Assembly: GCF_900091725.1 (NCBI RefSeq)
Contig: NZ_FMBW01000095.1
Location: forward strand, 62,001-126,000
Length of the DNA: 64,000 bases
Direction of reading: 5' to 3'
Source: Streptomyces sp. DvalAA-43
Lineage (GTDB): Bacteria; Actinomycetota; Actinomycetes; Streptomycetales; Streptomycetaceae
This document shows, piece by piece, positions 48,938 to 57,748 of this stretch. Each line of letters begins with the position of its first letter. Position 1 is the first letter of the stretch. Made by a program: the position numbers and the translations under genes. Below the pieces are notes generated by a model that had not been told where the DNA came from, did not search any database, and saw only the letters and a list, made by a program, of their open reading frames with translations.

Positions 48938-49850
48938 ATGGGAGAGGATGCGCGCCACCGGCACCAGTCGAACCACGCGGAGGCAACCGAGAGTCCAGAG
49001 GCACGAGGTCTCGCGTCAGCGGTACGCGCGGGCGACACCCGCGCGGTGCGGGCCCCGCTGGAGAGCGGTGCGGATCCGGACACCGTGGATGCGACCGGAC
49101 TGCCGGTGCTGTGTGCGGCCGTGGCCGCGGACGACGAGCGTGTCGCAGCCGCGTCGGTGGAGGGCGGCGCGGACCCCGACCGGCTGCTGCCGGACGGGAC
49201 CACGCCGCTGTGGCGCGCGGTCGAGGGCGGGTCCCCGGCGATCGTCTCGGCGGTGCTGGGCGACGAACCCCGGCCGCGGCTCGCGGGGGCGTCCCGTGCG
49301 CGGCTGCTCGCCCTGGCGCGGAGCCGGTAAAGGAGGAGGGCGGACGCCTGGCTGCCTGGGCGGCCGAGGAAACGGAGAGCGAGGTCCTCGCACAGGTGCT
49401 CGCCGCCTTGAGCGAGCACGGACATCCGGGCCAGGAGGCCATCGCGCTCCGGTACGCGGACCATCCCGACCCCTCGCGTACGCCGCCGGGTGCCCGAGAC
49501 CCTCCATGGGGAGGACGCCGCCCGCACAGCCGCTGCCACCAGCGCGTTGCTCGCTCTCGCGCGGGACCCGGACGCCGACGTGCGCGGCAGCGCCTGCACG
49601 GTGCCGGGCGTGTGGGACTGCCTCGCACCGGAGACCGTCCCGGCCCTGCTCCGCCTGGCCAGGGATCCGTATGCCCGGGTGCGGGCCGCGGCGGCGGTGG
49701 CGCCGGCGGCGTCCCGGGACCGCTCGGTCCCGGCTTCGAGCACGACCACCGGGTCAGTGGGCTCTGGCGGTGGGCATGGCGGCAGGAGGACTCGGCGGCC
49801 GTCCCTCATCGGCCCATGGGGGCCGGCGCCGCCCAGGGCGACGTCTGATT
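48938..49850 (+). pseudogene. Ankyrin/HEAT-repeat gene, broken by several frameshifts
   Basis: ATG 48938 opens two ankyrin repeats (SAVRAGDTRAVRAPLESGAD, DGTTPLWRAVEGGSPAIVSAVL) but the frame stops at 49330. Coding then moves to another frame (RLAAWAAEETESEVLAQVLA, QEAIALRYADHPDPSRTP), shifts again near 49490 (EDAARTAAATSALLALARD, ETVPALLRLARDPYARVRAA) and again near 49735 (FEHDHRVSGLWRWAWRQED) before TGA at about 49848. All pieces are in order and belong to one ankyrin-plus-HEAT protein of about 300 residues. At least three shifts mean long-standing decay, unless sequencing errors are to blame. Confidence 0.7.
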
Positions 49851-49873
49851 CCCGCCGGGGCGGGGGCGCCGAG

Positions 49874-50161
49874 CCCGGCCCGTACGACGAGTGCGGCCCG
49901 GTGTTCATCCACGCCGAGGAGTGCGACGGGCCGGGCCCTGGCCCCGGCTACCCGGTCGAACTGCACGGTGCCCGCCGGGTACTGCGCGCCTACGGTGCCC
50001 GGGGGAACATCCTCGGCGGGAAGCTGATCGAGATCCCCAAGGAACGGGCCGCCGAGGTGGACCACGCGCTGCGCGAGGTCTTCGCCGATCCGGACGTGGC
50101 ACTGGTGCACGTCCGCGCGGTGGAGTTCGGCTGCTTCATGGTCGAGGTCCGCCGCCGGTAG
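49874..50161 (+). pseudogene. DUF1203 C-terminal fragment
   Basis: The last ~95 residues of a DUF1203 protein: GPYDECGPVFIHAEECDG, GYPVELHGARRVLRAYGARG, LIEIPKERAAEVDHAL and DVALVHVRAVEFGCFMVEVRRR, ending in TAG. The family's N-terminal half (about 60 residues) is missing; upstream sequence is the end of the ankyrin/HEAT wreck. The fragment is in the same frame as part of that wreck, but they are unrelated families, so this is a deletion junction near 49870. Confidence 0.65.
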
Positions 50162-50618
50162 GCGAGGCGGAGCGCCGGGAGGTCGGGCGATGGGCACCGG
50201 GCGGGACCACCGGGACCGGATGTCCGTCGCGGCACTCGCGGCCGGTACCGACGACGGCAGCACGGGCGAACAGCCGGAATCATGCGCCTGCACCGCCGAC
50301 AGTGCAGGCACATGGTTCCGGCGCCGCTGGGGACCGGGAGCACTCGGGCCTGCCGCAGCCGCGTCCACGATGCTGCGCAGATACTCCACGTTCCCAGCGG
50401 CACGCCCAGCCTGCCGCACGACACCGCCCCCCGGCGGACGTTGAATCGCAGGTCGGTACACGTATCTGTGCTCTCGGCCCCGGTCACCCTCCTGGCGTCG
50501 GCATACGTACCGGGGGCGGGGTGGGCATACGTACGACCGAGCCGGTGCCTTCCGCTCGGGGCGGTGCCGCGGGACGGGGTCTCGCTGAGGGCGTCGCTGC
50601 CGGTACCGGATCCGGTGC
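50162..50618. other. Gene-free stretch
   Basis: No frame here has convincing coding character. The right end contains several near-repeats of GTACC/GGTAC and CATACGTAC (50507-50531) just beyond the LuxR-type gene stop. No clear terminator hairpin was identified. It separates the DUF1203 fragment from the convergent regulator gene. Confidence 0.5.
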
Positions 50619-52904
50619 CTAGGCGTTCAGTGCCGACGCGATCTCGGTACGGGAAATGATGTCGAGCTTGGTGAGAATGCGCTCGACGTGTGTGTCCGCG
50701 GTCCGCTTGGAGATCACCAGGTGCTCGGCGACCTCCCGGTTGGACAGTCCTCGCGCGACCAGCGTGGCAACTTCGCGTTCCCGTGGGGTGAGCAGCTCGG
50801 TCGCCCCGGGCTCCGGCCGGCTGCGGGGCAGGCGCCGGGCAGCCGACGGCCTGTCGGCGTCCGCCCGCACCGCGTCCAGGATCTCGGTCCCGGAAAGCCG
50901 CGCTCCCGCATCGTGCCAGCGTTCGTACTCCGCGTCCCCCAGCGCTTCCCGCACGGCGTTCCGGGTCGCCTCCTGCTGTTCCAGCACGGACATCAGCATG
51001 GCCACCGGGTCACCGCTCAGCCGCCGCGCGCCTTCCGCGTACCCCAGCAACCAGGCGGCCCTGACGTAGCGTTCCTGCTGTGCGGCATGCCAGGCAAGGC
51101 CCAGGCAGCAGAGCGCGGCGACCAGCACGTCACCGATCTCGCTCATGGCGTCCAAGGCCTGCCGCAGCGCGTCGGCACCCTCCTCGTGGCGTCCGGCGAG
51201 CCAGCGGATGAGGCCCTGTGCCATGAGCGTGGAGCCGTAGAACTGACGGTCGCCCGTACCGTGCAGATGAGCCAGTCCCATCTCGCACAGCTCCAGGGCC
51301 CCGTCGGTGTCCCCGAGTACGGCACGCAGCAGGGCGCCTTCGTAATGGACCAGGCTGATGCCCAGTGAGTCGCCCACGGCGACGATCCGCCGACGCCCCT
51401 GCTCCAGGTCGGCCAGTCCCTCGTCGATCTCGCCGCACAGCGCCCGCATCGCTCCGATGTACGGCTCGGTGAACAGTGCCACGCGCTGTTCGTCGCAGTT
51501 CAGTGCGGCTTCCCGCGCTTGCTGGAAGAAGGTCGGCGCCTCGTCGAGATCGGCGGTCCAGGTGGCGATCACTCCGGTCATGAACAGGCCCCAGGCCCGT
51601 TCCTCGCAGTCCTCGGGCACCAGCTGGAGCCCCTTCTCGATCCAGTAGCGCCCCTCCGACAGCGTGCCGGTCGCCCTCCAGTGCGGGGCGAGCTGCACGG
51701 CGAGGCTCAGCCCTTCCGGCGCGCTGCCCGTGGCCGTGAACGCGTACTTCATCGCCGCCCGGATGTCGGCGATCTGGCTGCGCACCGCCTGGTGCAGTTC
51801 GGCCTGGGCAGGGGTGATCAGCTCGTCCCACAGACGCCGGGCCGTGTCGCGGTGGTGCGCGAAGTGCCGCCCGCGCACGGAGGCCGCGCTGCTGTCCTCG
51901 TCCAGGCGCTCGGCGCCGTATTCACGGATCGTGTCCAGCAGCCGGTAGCGCGCCCCGTCCTCGCCGACGCGCTGCACGACCGACTTGTCCACCAGGCCGA
52001 ACAGTGCCTCCAGCACGGAGTCGGACGGGAGTCCGTCGCCTGCGCCCACCCGTTCCGCGGCCGACAGTTCGAAGGGGCCGGCGAAGACGGACAGGCGTGC
52101 CCACAGCAGGCGCTCCGCCGGGGTGCAGTGCTCGTAGGACCAGCCGATGGTCGTACGCAGCGTCTGATGCCGGGCGCAGGCGGCGCGCTGGCCGCCGGTG
52201 AAGACCTCGAACCGGCGGTCCAGCCTGGCCACCAGCTCCCCCAGCGGGGCGACCCGCAGGCGTACGGCGGCCAGTTCGAGGGCGAGCGGGATCCGGTCGA
52301 GCCGTTCCACGAGCGCCAGCGTCTGCGTCCGGTTGGATGCGGTGACGGTCCAGCCCGGCAGCACGCGGGCGGCTCTCTGCGTGAACAGCTCCAGGGCGTC
52401 GTCCACTCCGAGCGGGGCGATCGCCATCGTCTGTTCGTCGGCCACGTCGAGGGGCTGCCGACTGGTGGCCAGGACGCACACCTCGGGGGCCTCGCGCAGG
52501 AGGACGTCGCACAGTACGGCGCATGCGTCGACCATGTGCTCGCAGGTGTCGAGCACGATGAGCAGTTGTTGTTCCTTGACGTGGGCGACGACCGCGTCCA
52601 GTGGTTCCATCCCGGCGTGTTCCGGGACTCCCAGCACGGTGGCCAGCGTCGCGGGTACCAGTTCGGGGTCGGACAGGGCCGACAGTTCGGCCAGCCACAC
52701 CCCGTCCGGGAACTGTTCCCGCAGGCCCTCCGTCGCGCGCAGGGCGGTGCGGCTCTTCCCGACGCCGCCGGGCCCCACCAGGGTGACGAGCCGCGCCTCG
52801 CGGAAGGCCTCCTGGATCAGCGCGATCTCCTCGGCACGTCCGACGAAACTGGTCCGCTCGGCGGGAGGTTGCCCGCTGCGCCGCTGCCCGAAGCCGAATC
52901 CCAT
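50619..52904 (-). CDS. LuxR-type regulator with AAA/STAND ATPase and TPR-like region
   Basis: A 761-residue regulator. The start ATG 52904 gives a short leader and then ERTSFVGRAEEIALIQEAF, Walker A LVTLVGPGGVGKSRTAL (about 38-54), Walker B LLIVLDTCEHMVDAC, ATSRQPLDVADEQ and the winged-helix QTLRTTIGWSYEHCTPAERLLWARLSVFAGPFELSAAE. The middle has TPR-like helices. The C-terminal LuxR HTH (LTPREREVATLVARGLSNREVAEHLVISKRTADTHVERILTKLDIISRTEIASAL) is intact. This is the widespread AfsR/LuxR-like ATPase class without an N-terminal BTAD. Target unknown; it lies among pseudogenes but is itself intact. Confidence 0.93.
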   Translation of the reverse strand: MGFGFGQRRSGQPPAERTSFVGRAEEIALIQEAFREARLVTLVGPGGVGKSRTALRATEGLREQFPDGVWLAELSALSDPELVPATLATVLGVPEHAGMEPLDAVVAHVKEQQLLIVLDTCEHMVDACAVLCDVLLREAPEVCVLATSRQPLDVADEQTMAIAPLGVDDALELFTQRAARVLPGWTVTASNRTQTLALVERLDRIPLALELAAVRLRVAPLGELVARLDRRFEVFTGGQRAACARHQTLRTTIGWSYEHCTPAERLLWARLSVFAGPFELSAAERVGAGDGLPSDSVLEALFGLVDKSVVQRVGEDGARYRLLDTIREYGAERLDEDSSAASVRGRHFAHHRDTARRLWDELITPAQAELHQAVRSQIADIRAAMKYAFTATGSAPEGLSLAVQLAPHWRATGTLSEGRYWIEKGLQLVPEDCEERAWGLFMTGVIATWTADLDEAPTFFQQAREAALNCDEQRVALFTEPYIGAMRALCGEIDEGLADLEQGRRRIVAVGDSLGISLVHYEGALLRAVLGDTDGALELCEMGLAHLHGTGDRQFYGSTLMAQGLIRWLAGRHEEGADALRQALDAMSEIGDVLVAALCCLGLAWHAAQQERYVRAAWLLGYAEGARRLSGDPVAMLMSVLEQQEATRNAVREALGDAEYERWHDAGARLSGTEILDAVRADADRPSAARRLPRSRPEPGATELLTPREREVATLVARGLSNREVAEHLVISKRTADTHVERILTKLDIISRTEIASALNA

Positions 52905-53069
52905 GGGGCCCCCGTGATGCTCAGGTACCTCGCCTCTTCGCGAGATATCAGCACAGTGTAGATGCGTGACTCCGGAGCGTTGCCGGGGTACGGGGGATGT
53001 ACGGATGCCGTGAGGGTGTGGGGTATCGGGTGTGCGGAGGTGCCGCGGGGAGGTGTGGACGCGGGGCGA

Positions 53070-53440
53070 CCCGCGCCCGCCCCGCATCCGTACGAGGCGT
53101 CCGCGCAGAGCACCTCCGCGACCCGCCAGTGGGCATGGGAACGGCTGGACGAGCCGCTGGTCCTGGCCGACCTCGCCGCCCACGCCCGGATGAGCCGGCG
53201 CACCTTCGCGCGCCGCTTCCAGAACGAGGCGGGAATCAGCCCCGGTCGCTGGCTCGCCCAGCAGCGCATCGCCAGGGCACGGCACCTCCTGGAGACCACC
53301 GACCTGCCCGTAAACGAGGTCGCCGCACGGGCCGGCTTCGGCACCGACACATCGCTGCGCCAGCATCCGCACGCGGCCATCGGTGTTCCCCGCTCACCTA
53401 CCGGCGGACGTTCCGCGGGACGGCCGACGCCGCCGGGTGA
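53070..53440 (+). pseudogene. AraC/GlxA-type regulator, truncated and frameshifted
   Basis: Only the DNA-binding domain remains: WAWERLDEPLVLADLAAHARMSRRTFARRFQNEAGISPGRWLAQQRIARARHLLETTDLPVNEVAARAGFGTDTSLRQH, a GlxA-family AraC HTH. The N-terminal DJ-1/PfpI domain (about 190 residues) is absent. Near 53380 a single-base change moves the ending SPLTYRRTFRGTA into another frame. Both features show it is a remnant. It is divergent from the LuxR-type gene. Confidence 0.75.
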
Positions 53441-53502
53441 GCGCGGCAGGACCAGCACCTTGCTCCCCAGCGGCCGGTACGGCCACTGCACACCACACCC
53501 CC

Positions 53503-54005
53503 TCAGAGGGCGAAGCTCTCGGTATGGATGCGCTTCTGCGGTACCCCGGCCTGGACGAGCGCGGCGGTCGCCGCGACGGTCATGCCGTGTGGCCCGCACA
53601 GATAGACGTCGCGTCTGGCGAGGTCGGGGACCAGACCCCGCAGTGTCTGCGGGGCGAGTGGATTGAACGAGGCGTCGGACGGACCGAGCAGGTAGTGGAG
53701 CCCCGCCTGGCGGAACGCGGCGATGGCCTCCAGTTCCTCCCGCAGGACCAACTGGTCCTCGCTGCCGGCCCGGTAGAGCAGAGTGATGTCACCGGGCCCT
53801 CCCGGCAGTGTCTCGAAGAGAGCCCGCATCGGCGTGATCCCCACGCCGCCCGCGAGCAGCAGCACCTTCCGCCGCTTGCGTCGGTGCGCCGTCATGGCGC
53901 CGAAGGGCCCCGTGGCCAGCACGCGCGTGCCCGGCTTGAGTCGACGGATCCGCCGGGTGTGGTTCCCGACCGCCTTCACCGTGATTCTGAGTTTGTCGTC
54001 CCGCA
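53503..54005 (-). pseudogene. C-terminal fragment of a ferredoxin/ferric-reductase-type FNR domain
   Basis: About 165 residues of an FNR-fold NAD-binding half: DDKLRITVKAVGNHTRRI, LKPGTRVLATGPFGAMT, KVLLLAGGVGITPMRALFETL, ITLLYRAGSEDQLVLREEL, DVYLCGPHGMTVAATAALVQAGVP and HTESFAL at the end. The FAD-binding start (RxYS motif) and any transmembrane ferric-reductase part are missing. The fragment begins exactly where the LPMO gene loses its own C-terminus (about 54005), so a deletion fused two same-strand genes. No start codon is available. Confidence 0.7.
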
Positions 54006-54878
54006 CGGGTGCGGAGACTGCTCGGCCACGCTGTTGGCCTCGGGTCCGTCGGCCGCGCCCGCGGCGGAGCCGCCCGCCGGGGTCGCGGCGTGGTGGCCCT
54101 GGTGCTGCACGGAGGACTTCGCGGCGCCCTCCGCGATCTTCTGGTCGGTCGGAGCGGACGCGGTGGGTGCCGGAGCATCGGAACCACCGGCCCCGCCTCC
54201 CTTGTCTCCCTCGCCGTTCCCGCCGCCCTTGCTGTCCTTGCTGTCCTTGCCGAAAACGACGTCCGAGCAGGTGTAGAACGCTTCTGGAGAGTCGGAGCGC
54301 TGCCAGATCGAGTAGATGAGGTGGCGTCCCGACCTCGCGGGCACCTTCCCCTGGAACACGTAGTCGCCGCTCTCCATCCGGGGGTCGGCGGTCTTCACGA
54401 AGGGCTGTGCCTCCAGGTCCGACCACTTGAGCGGCCGCGTCGGGTCGTACGAGTCCTTCGTGATGTACAACTCGAAGGAACCCTTGTGCGGAGCAGTGCC
54501 CTTGTAGCGGAAGGTGTGGCTGCCGGCGGTCATCCTCGTGGACGGCCAGTCGGCCCGCGGCAGGTCGAGGCCGCGGTACTTGTCGTTGGCCGCGCTGCAC
54601 AGCTTGCCGTCGGGGATGATCTGCTTCGACTTCCCCGCCGCGTTCGCGATGTTGACCGCGTTCCAGTCGTAGAAGGCCTGCTTGCCGCTCGCCGCGACGG
54701 CGGCCTTGCACGCCGCGGACCGCGGCGACTCCACACCCTCCGCGTAGCAGGCCGCCACACGGCTGACCGGATCCGTCATCGACCCATGAGCCGACGCCGG
54801 AGCACTCGACGAAACGGCCATGACGAGCGATACGGCACCCGTGGCGGTACACACGGCGGCCTTGCGACGAACGGTCAT
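53976..54878 (-). CDS. AA10 lytic polysaccharide monooxygenase, C-terminally truncated
   Basis: A 300-residue secreted protein. Signal peptide about 1-30 ending ASA, so the mature protein starts HGSMTDPVSR with the N-terminal His of the copper brace. CBM33/AA10 blocks: DWNAVNIANAAGKSKQIIPDG, LCSAANDKYRGLDLPRADW, HTFRYKGTAPHKGSFELYITKDSYDPTRPLKWSDL, HLIYSIWQRSDSPEAFYTCSDVVF. A Gly/Ser/Ala-rich linker follows and should lead to a transmembrane or sortase-type anchor, but the frame runs into the FNR fragment (SPHPCGTTNSESR). It oxidatively cleaves chitin or cellulose. The catalytic domain looks intact; surface anchoring is lost. Confidence 0.85.
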   Translation of the reverse strand: MTVRRKAAVCTATGAVSLVMAVSSSAPASAHGSMTDPVSRVAACYAEGVESPRSAACKAAVAASGKQAFYDWNAVNIANAAGKSKQIIPDGKLCSAANDKYRGLDLPRADWPSTRMTAGSHTFRYKGTAPHKGSFELYITKDSYDPTRPLKWSDLEAQPFVKTADPRMESGDYVFQGKVPARSGRHLIYSIWQRSDSPEAFYTCSDVVFGKDSKDSKGGGNGEGDKGGGAGGSDAPAPTASAPTDQKIAEGAAKSSVQHQGHHAATPAGGSAAGAADGPEANSVAEQSPHPCGTTNSESR

Positions 54879-55353
54879 GGAAAGAACTCCTCACCAATGA
54901 TGATGTCCGGGGGAACAGGCCTACGGGGCGACCGTATTCGGCACGCCGTCTCCGTGGCCCGGCGATCAGCAACCTAACCCCGGACAACCCGCCGACCCTG
55001 CGGTGAGAACGCCGGCGGGCCATTCTTATGGATGCCTTAAGGAGTACCTCAGGTTGTGATCACCCAATACCGGAATGGTCTGGACCGGGTGCGACGAACA
55101 TGGCCCGCACACCCGGCTTCACCGCCCCTTCCATCCGCGCTCGTAACGCTGTCGGGCGCGGCCGGTAACCATTGCGACTCGCCAGCCTTATCAGAGCCAT
55201 AGGGGCGGGAGGCAGAGGGATTCTCGTACCTAGGATCCCCGTGTACTCGGACGGAGCGTCAGCTCCCGCACGAGCGCGTACGTCTGCCGCAGGCACCTTC
55301 CTCCGCGTCCACCGACCGACCACGCGGAGCGGCCTGCTTTCGAGGGGAATCCC
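54879..55353. other. Divergent intergenic region
   Basis: No coding frame is convincing. It holds the promoters of the LPMO gene and the thioester-protein gene. CCTTAAGG (55035-55042) is a short palindrome; nothing else diagnostic was seen. Confidence 0.5.
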
Positions 55354-56333
55354 ATGCCTTCCTTCTTCAGGCGCGGCCTTGCCCGCCTGGCCGTCGTGTC
55401 CCTGGCCTCGGGACTCGTCGCAACGGGGGCGACAGTCCTCGCCGGCCCCGCCGCGGCCGACGGAGGTGATCAGAGCGCGGGAGGTGCGACCGCGCGGTAC
55501 TGCGGCATGACCGACTTCGGGCGGGTGACCATCGAGGAGAAGGGCGGAAGCAGATGGCCCGTCGGAAGCGTGGGCCTGTTCGAGATGCGGACCGGGCAGG
55601 GCGGCACACTCTCGACCTACTGCATCGACCTGCGGACCGGGGCCAGGCGGGACTTCCACCACGAGGAAGTCGGCTGGGACCGGTCCTCCCTCCACAACAA
55701 CACGGACGCCGGGAAGATCCTCTGGGTCCTGGGGCACTCCTGCCCGAAGGTCGCGGTGGCGGAGCCGGCCGAGAAGGCTGGTGCCAAGGAGCTCGACCAA
55801 AATGACGCCGCCGCGGCGACGCAGGCAGCGATCCGGCACTACTCGGACAAGGTCACGGCCACCCCGGCCCATGCCGATGCCAAGCTGCCGACCGCTTACC
55901 TCCTCAGCAGGGCGGAGGGCCTCCTGGAACCGAAGGCGTCCCTCGCCCTCGCGCCGCCGTCCGTCGCGGGCAGGTCCGACGGCCGGCTCGGTCCGGTCAC
56001 CGTCAGCACGAACGCGTCGGCCGCCGCGCTGTCACTCGCCCCCGGCGCTCCGGACGGCGCCCGGATCCCCGACAGGGACGGCACACCCGTCTAGGACGCC
56101 AAGAACGGCGACCAGGTCTTCCTGGACGTCCCCGTCGGCGCCCCGGACGGCTCGACGGAACTGACCGCCCTGGCCACTACGGGTGTTCCGCTCGGCCGCG
56201 CGTTCATCAGCACGACGGACCCAGCCAGACGCTGATCCTGGCCGGATCCAGCAGCTCCGCCGTCTCCGCCAAGGCCTCCGCCTCCTGGGCCGGGAAGGGC
56301 CCCCTGCCCGCCGTCACCGAAGAGGACCGCCCG
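55354..56333 (+). pseudogene. Cys-Gln thioester surface protein, interrupted by TAG and a frameshift
   Basis: ATG 55354 opens a signal peptide (PSFFRRGLARLAVVSLASGLVATGATVLAGPAAA) and a thioester domain: STYCIDLRTGA with the Cys, WDRSSLHNNTDAGKILWVLGHS, ATQAAIRHYSDK with the Gln. After the TED come the linker PKASLALAPPSVAG and SDGRLGPVTVSTNASA, then TAG at 56092-56094. In-frame text continues past it (DAKNGDQVFLDVPVGAPDGS, TTGVPLGRAFISTTD), then shifts near 56220 (SQTLILAGSSSSAVSAKASASW). These match the following stalk domain of the family. The C-terminal sorting signal is gone. The TED itself could still be made and secreted. Confidence 0.78.
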
Positions 56334-56363
56334 CGGGTGAGCCGCCCGCGCGGCCGACGCCCG

Positions 56364-56393
56364 GCCCCGGAGCAACGGGCTGCTCCGGGGCCG
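56364..56393. terminator. Hairpin terminator
   Basis: A 12-bp perfect stem (GGCCCCGGAGCA at 56364-56375 with 56382-56393) and a 6-base loop stand between the thioester pseudogene and the convergent VOC gene. Confidence 0.75.
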
Positions 56394-56463
56394 TACGCAT
56401 GGTCCCGGCAGCGGGCCGGGGTCACCACGGCATCCCCGACGCGATCCGTCGGAGGAGCCGGTG

Positions 56464-57240
56464 TCATGGACCGGACATGGTGAAGAGCGCGCCGTCGGGG
56501 TCACGGACGATGTAGGCGTCCATCGCAGGGCCGTCGCACGCGGGGACACATGACGATTCACCGCCGCCTTGGACGGCGGCGGCCGCGGCCCGTGCGCTGT
56601 CCTCGACGCGGAAGTCGACGATCCACCGGGGCCGGATCCTGGGGTCAGCGGCGGTTTCGACGCCGCCCCCGCGCAGGGTGGCGACCGTACGCCCTTCCAG
56701 TTCGACGCGGACGTGGTTCTGCGCGTAGTCGACCGTGCAGCCGCCGGGCGGTTCGGCCCAGCCGAAGACCTCCGCGTAGAAGATGGCCGCCTCGAAGGCG
56801 TGCCGAGTCTGCAGGTCCAGCCGTGCGGGGGCGCTGCCCTGCCCCACCGACCAGGCCAGGGCCATGCCTTCCCAGAAGCCGAAGACGGCCCCGTCGCGGT
56901 CGGCGGCGATCGCCGCCCGGCCCTCGCCCAGCTTCACGGGGCCGACGGCGAGCGTGGCACCGCGCTCCCTGACCCGGTCCGCTGTCTCGTCCGCGTCGTC
57001 CACCGCGAAGTACGGGGTCCACACGGCGGAGAGGCTGGTGGCGGGAGAGCAGCTTCCGATCCCGGCGACGGGCCGGCCGTGCGCCATGGCCACGGAGAAG
57101 TTGCGGCCGAGGGTGCTGGCGACGAATTCCCAGCCCATGACGTCGCTGTAGAAGCCCTGGGCCGCGCGCAGATCGCGTGCCAGCAGGCTGACCCAGCAGG
57201 GAGCTCCGTCCACGGGCCTGATCCTTCCGAGGGCCGTCAT
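56464..57240 (-). CDS. VOC-family protein, two glyoxalase domains
   Basis: A 258-residue protein with two VOC halves. First: APCWVSLLARDLRAAQGFYSDVMGWEF, TPYFAVDDADETADRVRERGATLAVGPVKLGEGRAAIAADRDGAVFGFWEG. Second: HAFEAAIFYAEVFGWAE, WIVDFRVEDSARAAAAAVQGGGE, YIVRDPDGALFTMSGP. The usual metal-ligand positions (His/Glu) are only partly present, as in the many 'glyoxalase-like' resistance or binding proteins. Its ATG overlaps the stop of the broken upstream gene by one base (TGATG). Confidence 0.9.
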   Translation of the reverse strand: MTALGRIRPVDGAPCWVSLLARDLRAAQGFYSDVMGWEFVASTLGRNFSVAMAHGRPVAGIGSCSPATSLSAVWTPYFAVDDADETADRVRERGATLAVGPVKLGEGRAAIAADRDGAVFGFWEGMALAWSVGQGSAPARLDLQTRHAFEAAIFYAEVFGWAEPPGGCTVDYAQNHVRVELEGRTVATLRGGGVETAADPRIRPRWIVDFRVEDSARAAAAAVQGGGESSCVPACDGPAMDAYIVRDPDGALFTMSGP

Positions 57241-57560
57241 CAGATGCTCCTTCGCGTCTCCCGCCGCCGCGGGCGGCCCACGGGCCGCCCTTCGATCCGC
57301 ACGAACGATTCCTCCATGTCGCGGTCGGCCGCCACGAGTTCCGCGATCATCTGGCCGCCGTGGCCCGCGGCCGCCGGTTTCCCGGGCTCGATGTCTCGCG
57401 GTGCGGGTGCGTCCACCCGGCCCGCAGGCCGTCGGTCACCTCCGGTTCGTCGAGGCCGGCCCGTTCCATGAAGAGCAGCACATCGGGGTCGGAACGGGCC
57501 GCACCCACGATCTCGTCCCTGTCCCCGTCCGGTCTCCGTGACTGGTTGTCGCACGGTGTA
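57240..57560 (-). pseudogene. Frameshifted gene formerly coupled to the VOC protein
   Basis: Two frames read in succession: EIVGAARSDPDVLLFMERAG, EVTDGLRAGWTHPH, then after a shift near 57405 DIEPGKPAAAGHGGQMIAEL, ADRDMEESFVRIEGRPVGR and RRRETRRSI to TGA at 57240-57242. That stop overlaps the VOC start by one base, which is what an intact operon partner would do. I do not recognise the family. The basic GRPVGRPRRR end could contact DNA. No clean start codon is seen. Confidence 0.45.
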
Positions 57561-57748
57561 CACCGGTCGGTGACGGGCCTGTGTGACCGTCGGCAGGGCC
57601 GAGTTCGTGATCCAACCGTGTACCCCGGGCCGCTCCCCCGCACCTCAGCGCGCCGCCTCCCGCGCCCGATCCCGCGCCGGGACCGGCCGAGGCGCCCTCC
57701 ACCAGCGACGGAGGGTCTTGAGGACGCCCGCAAGCGGGGCTGTCGCGG

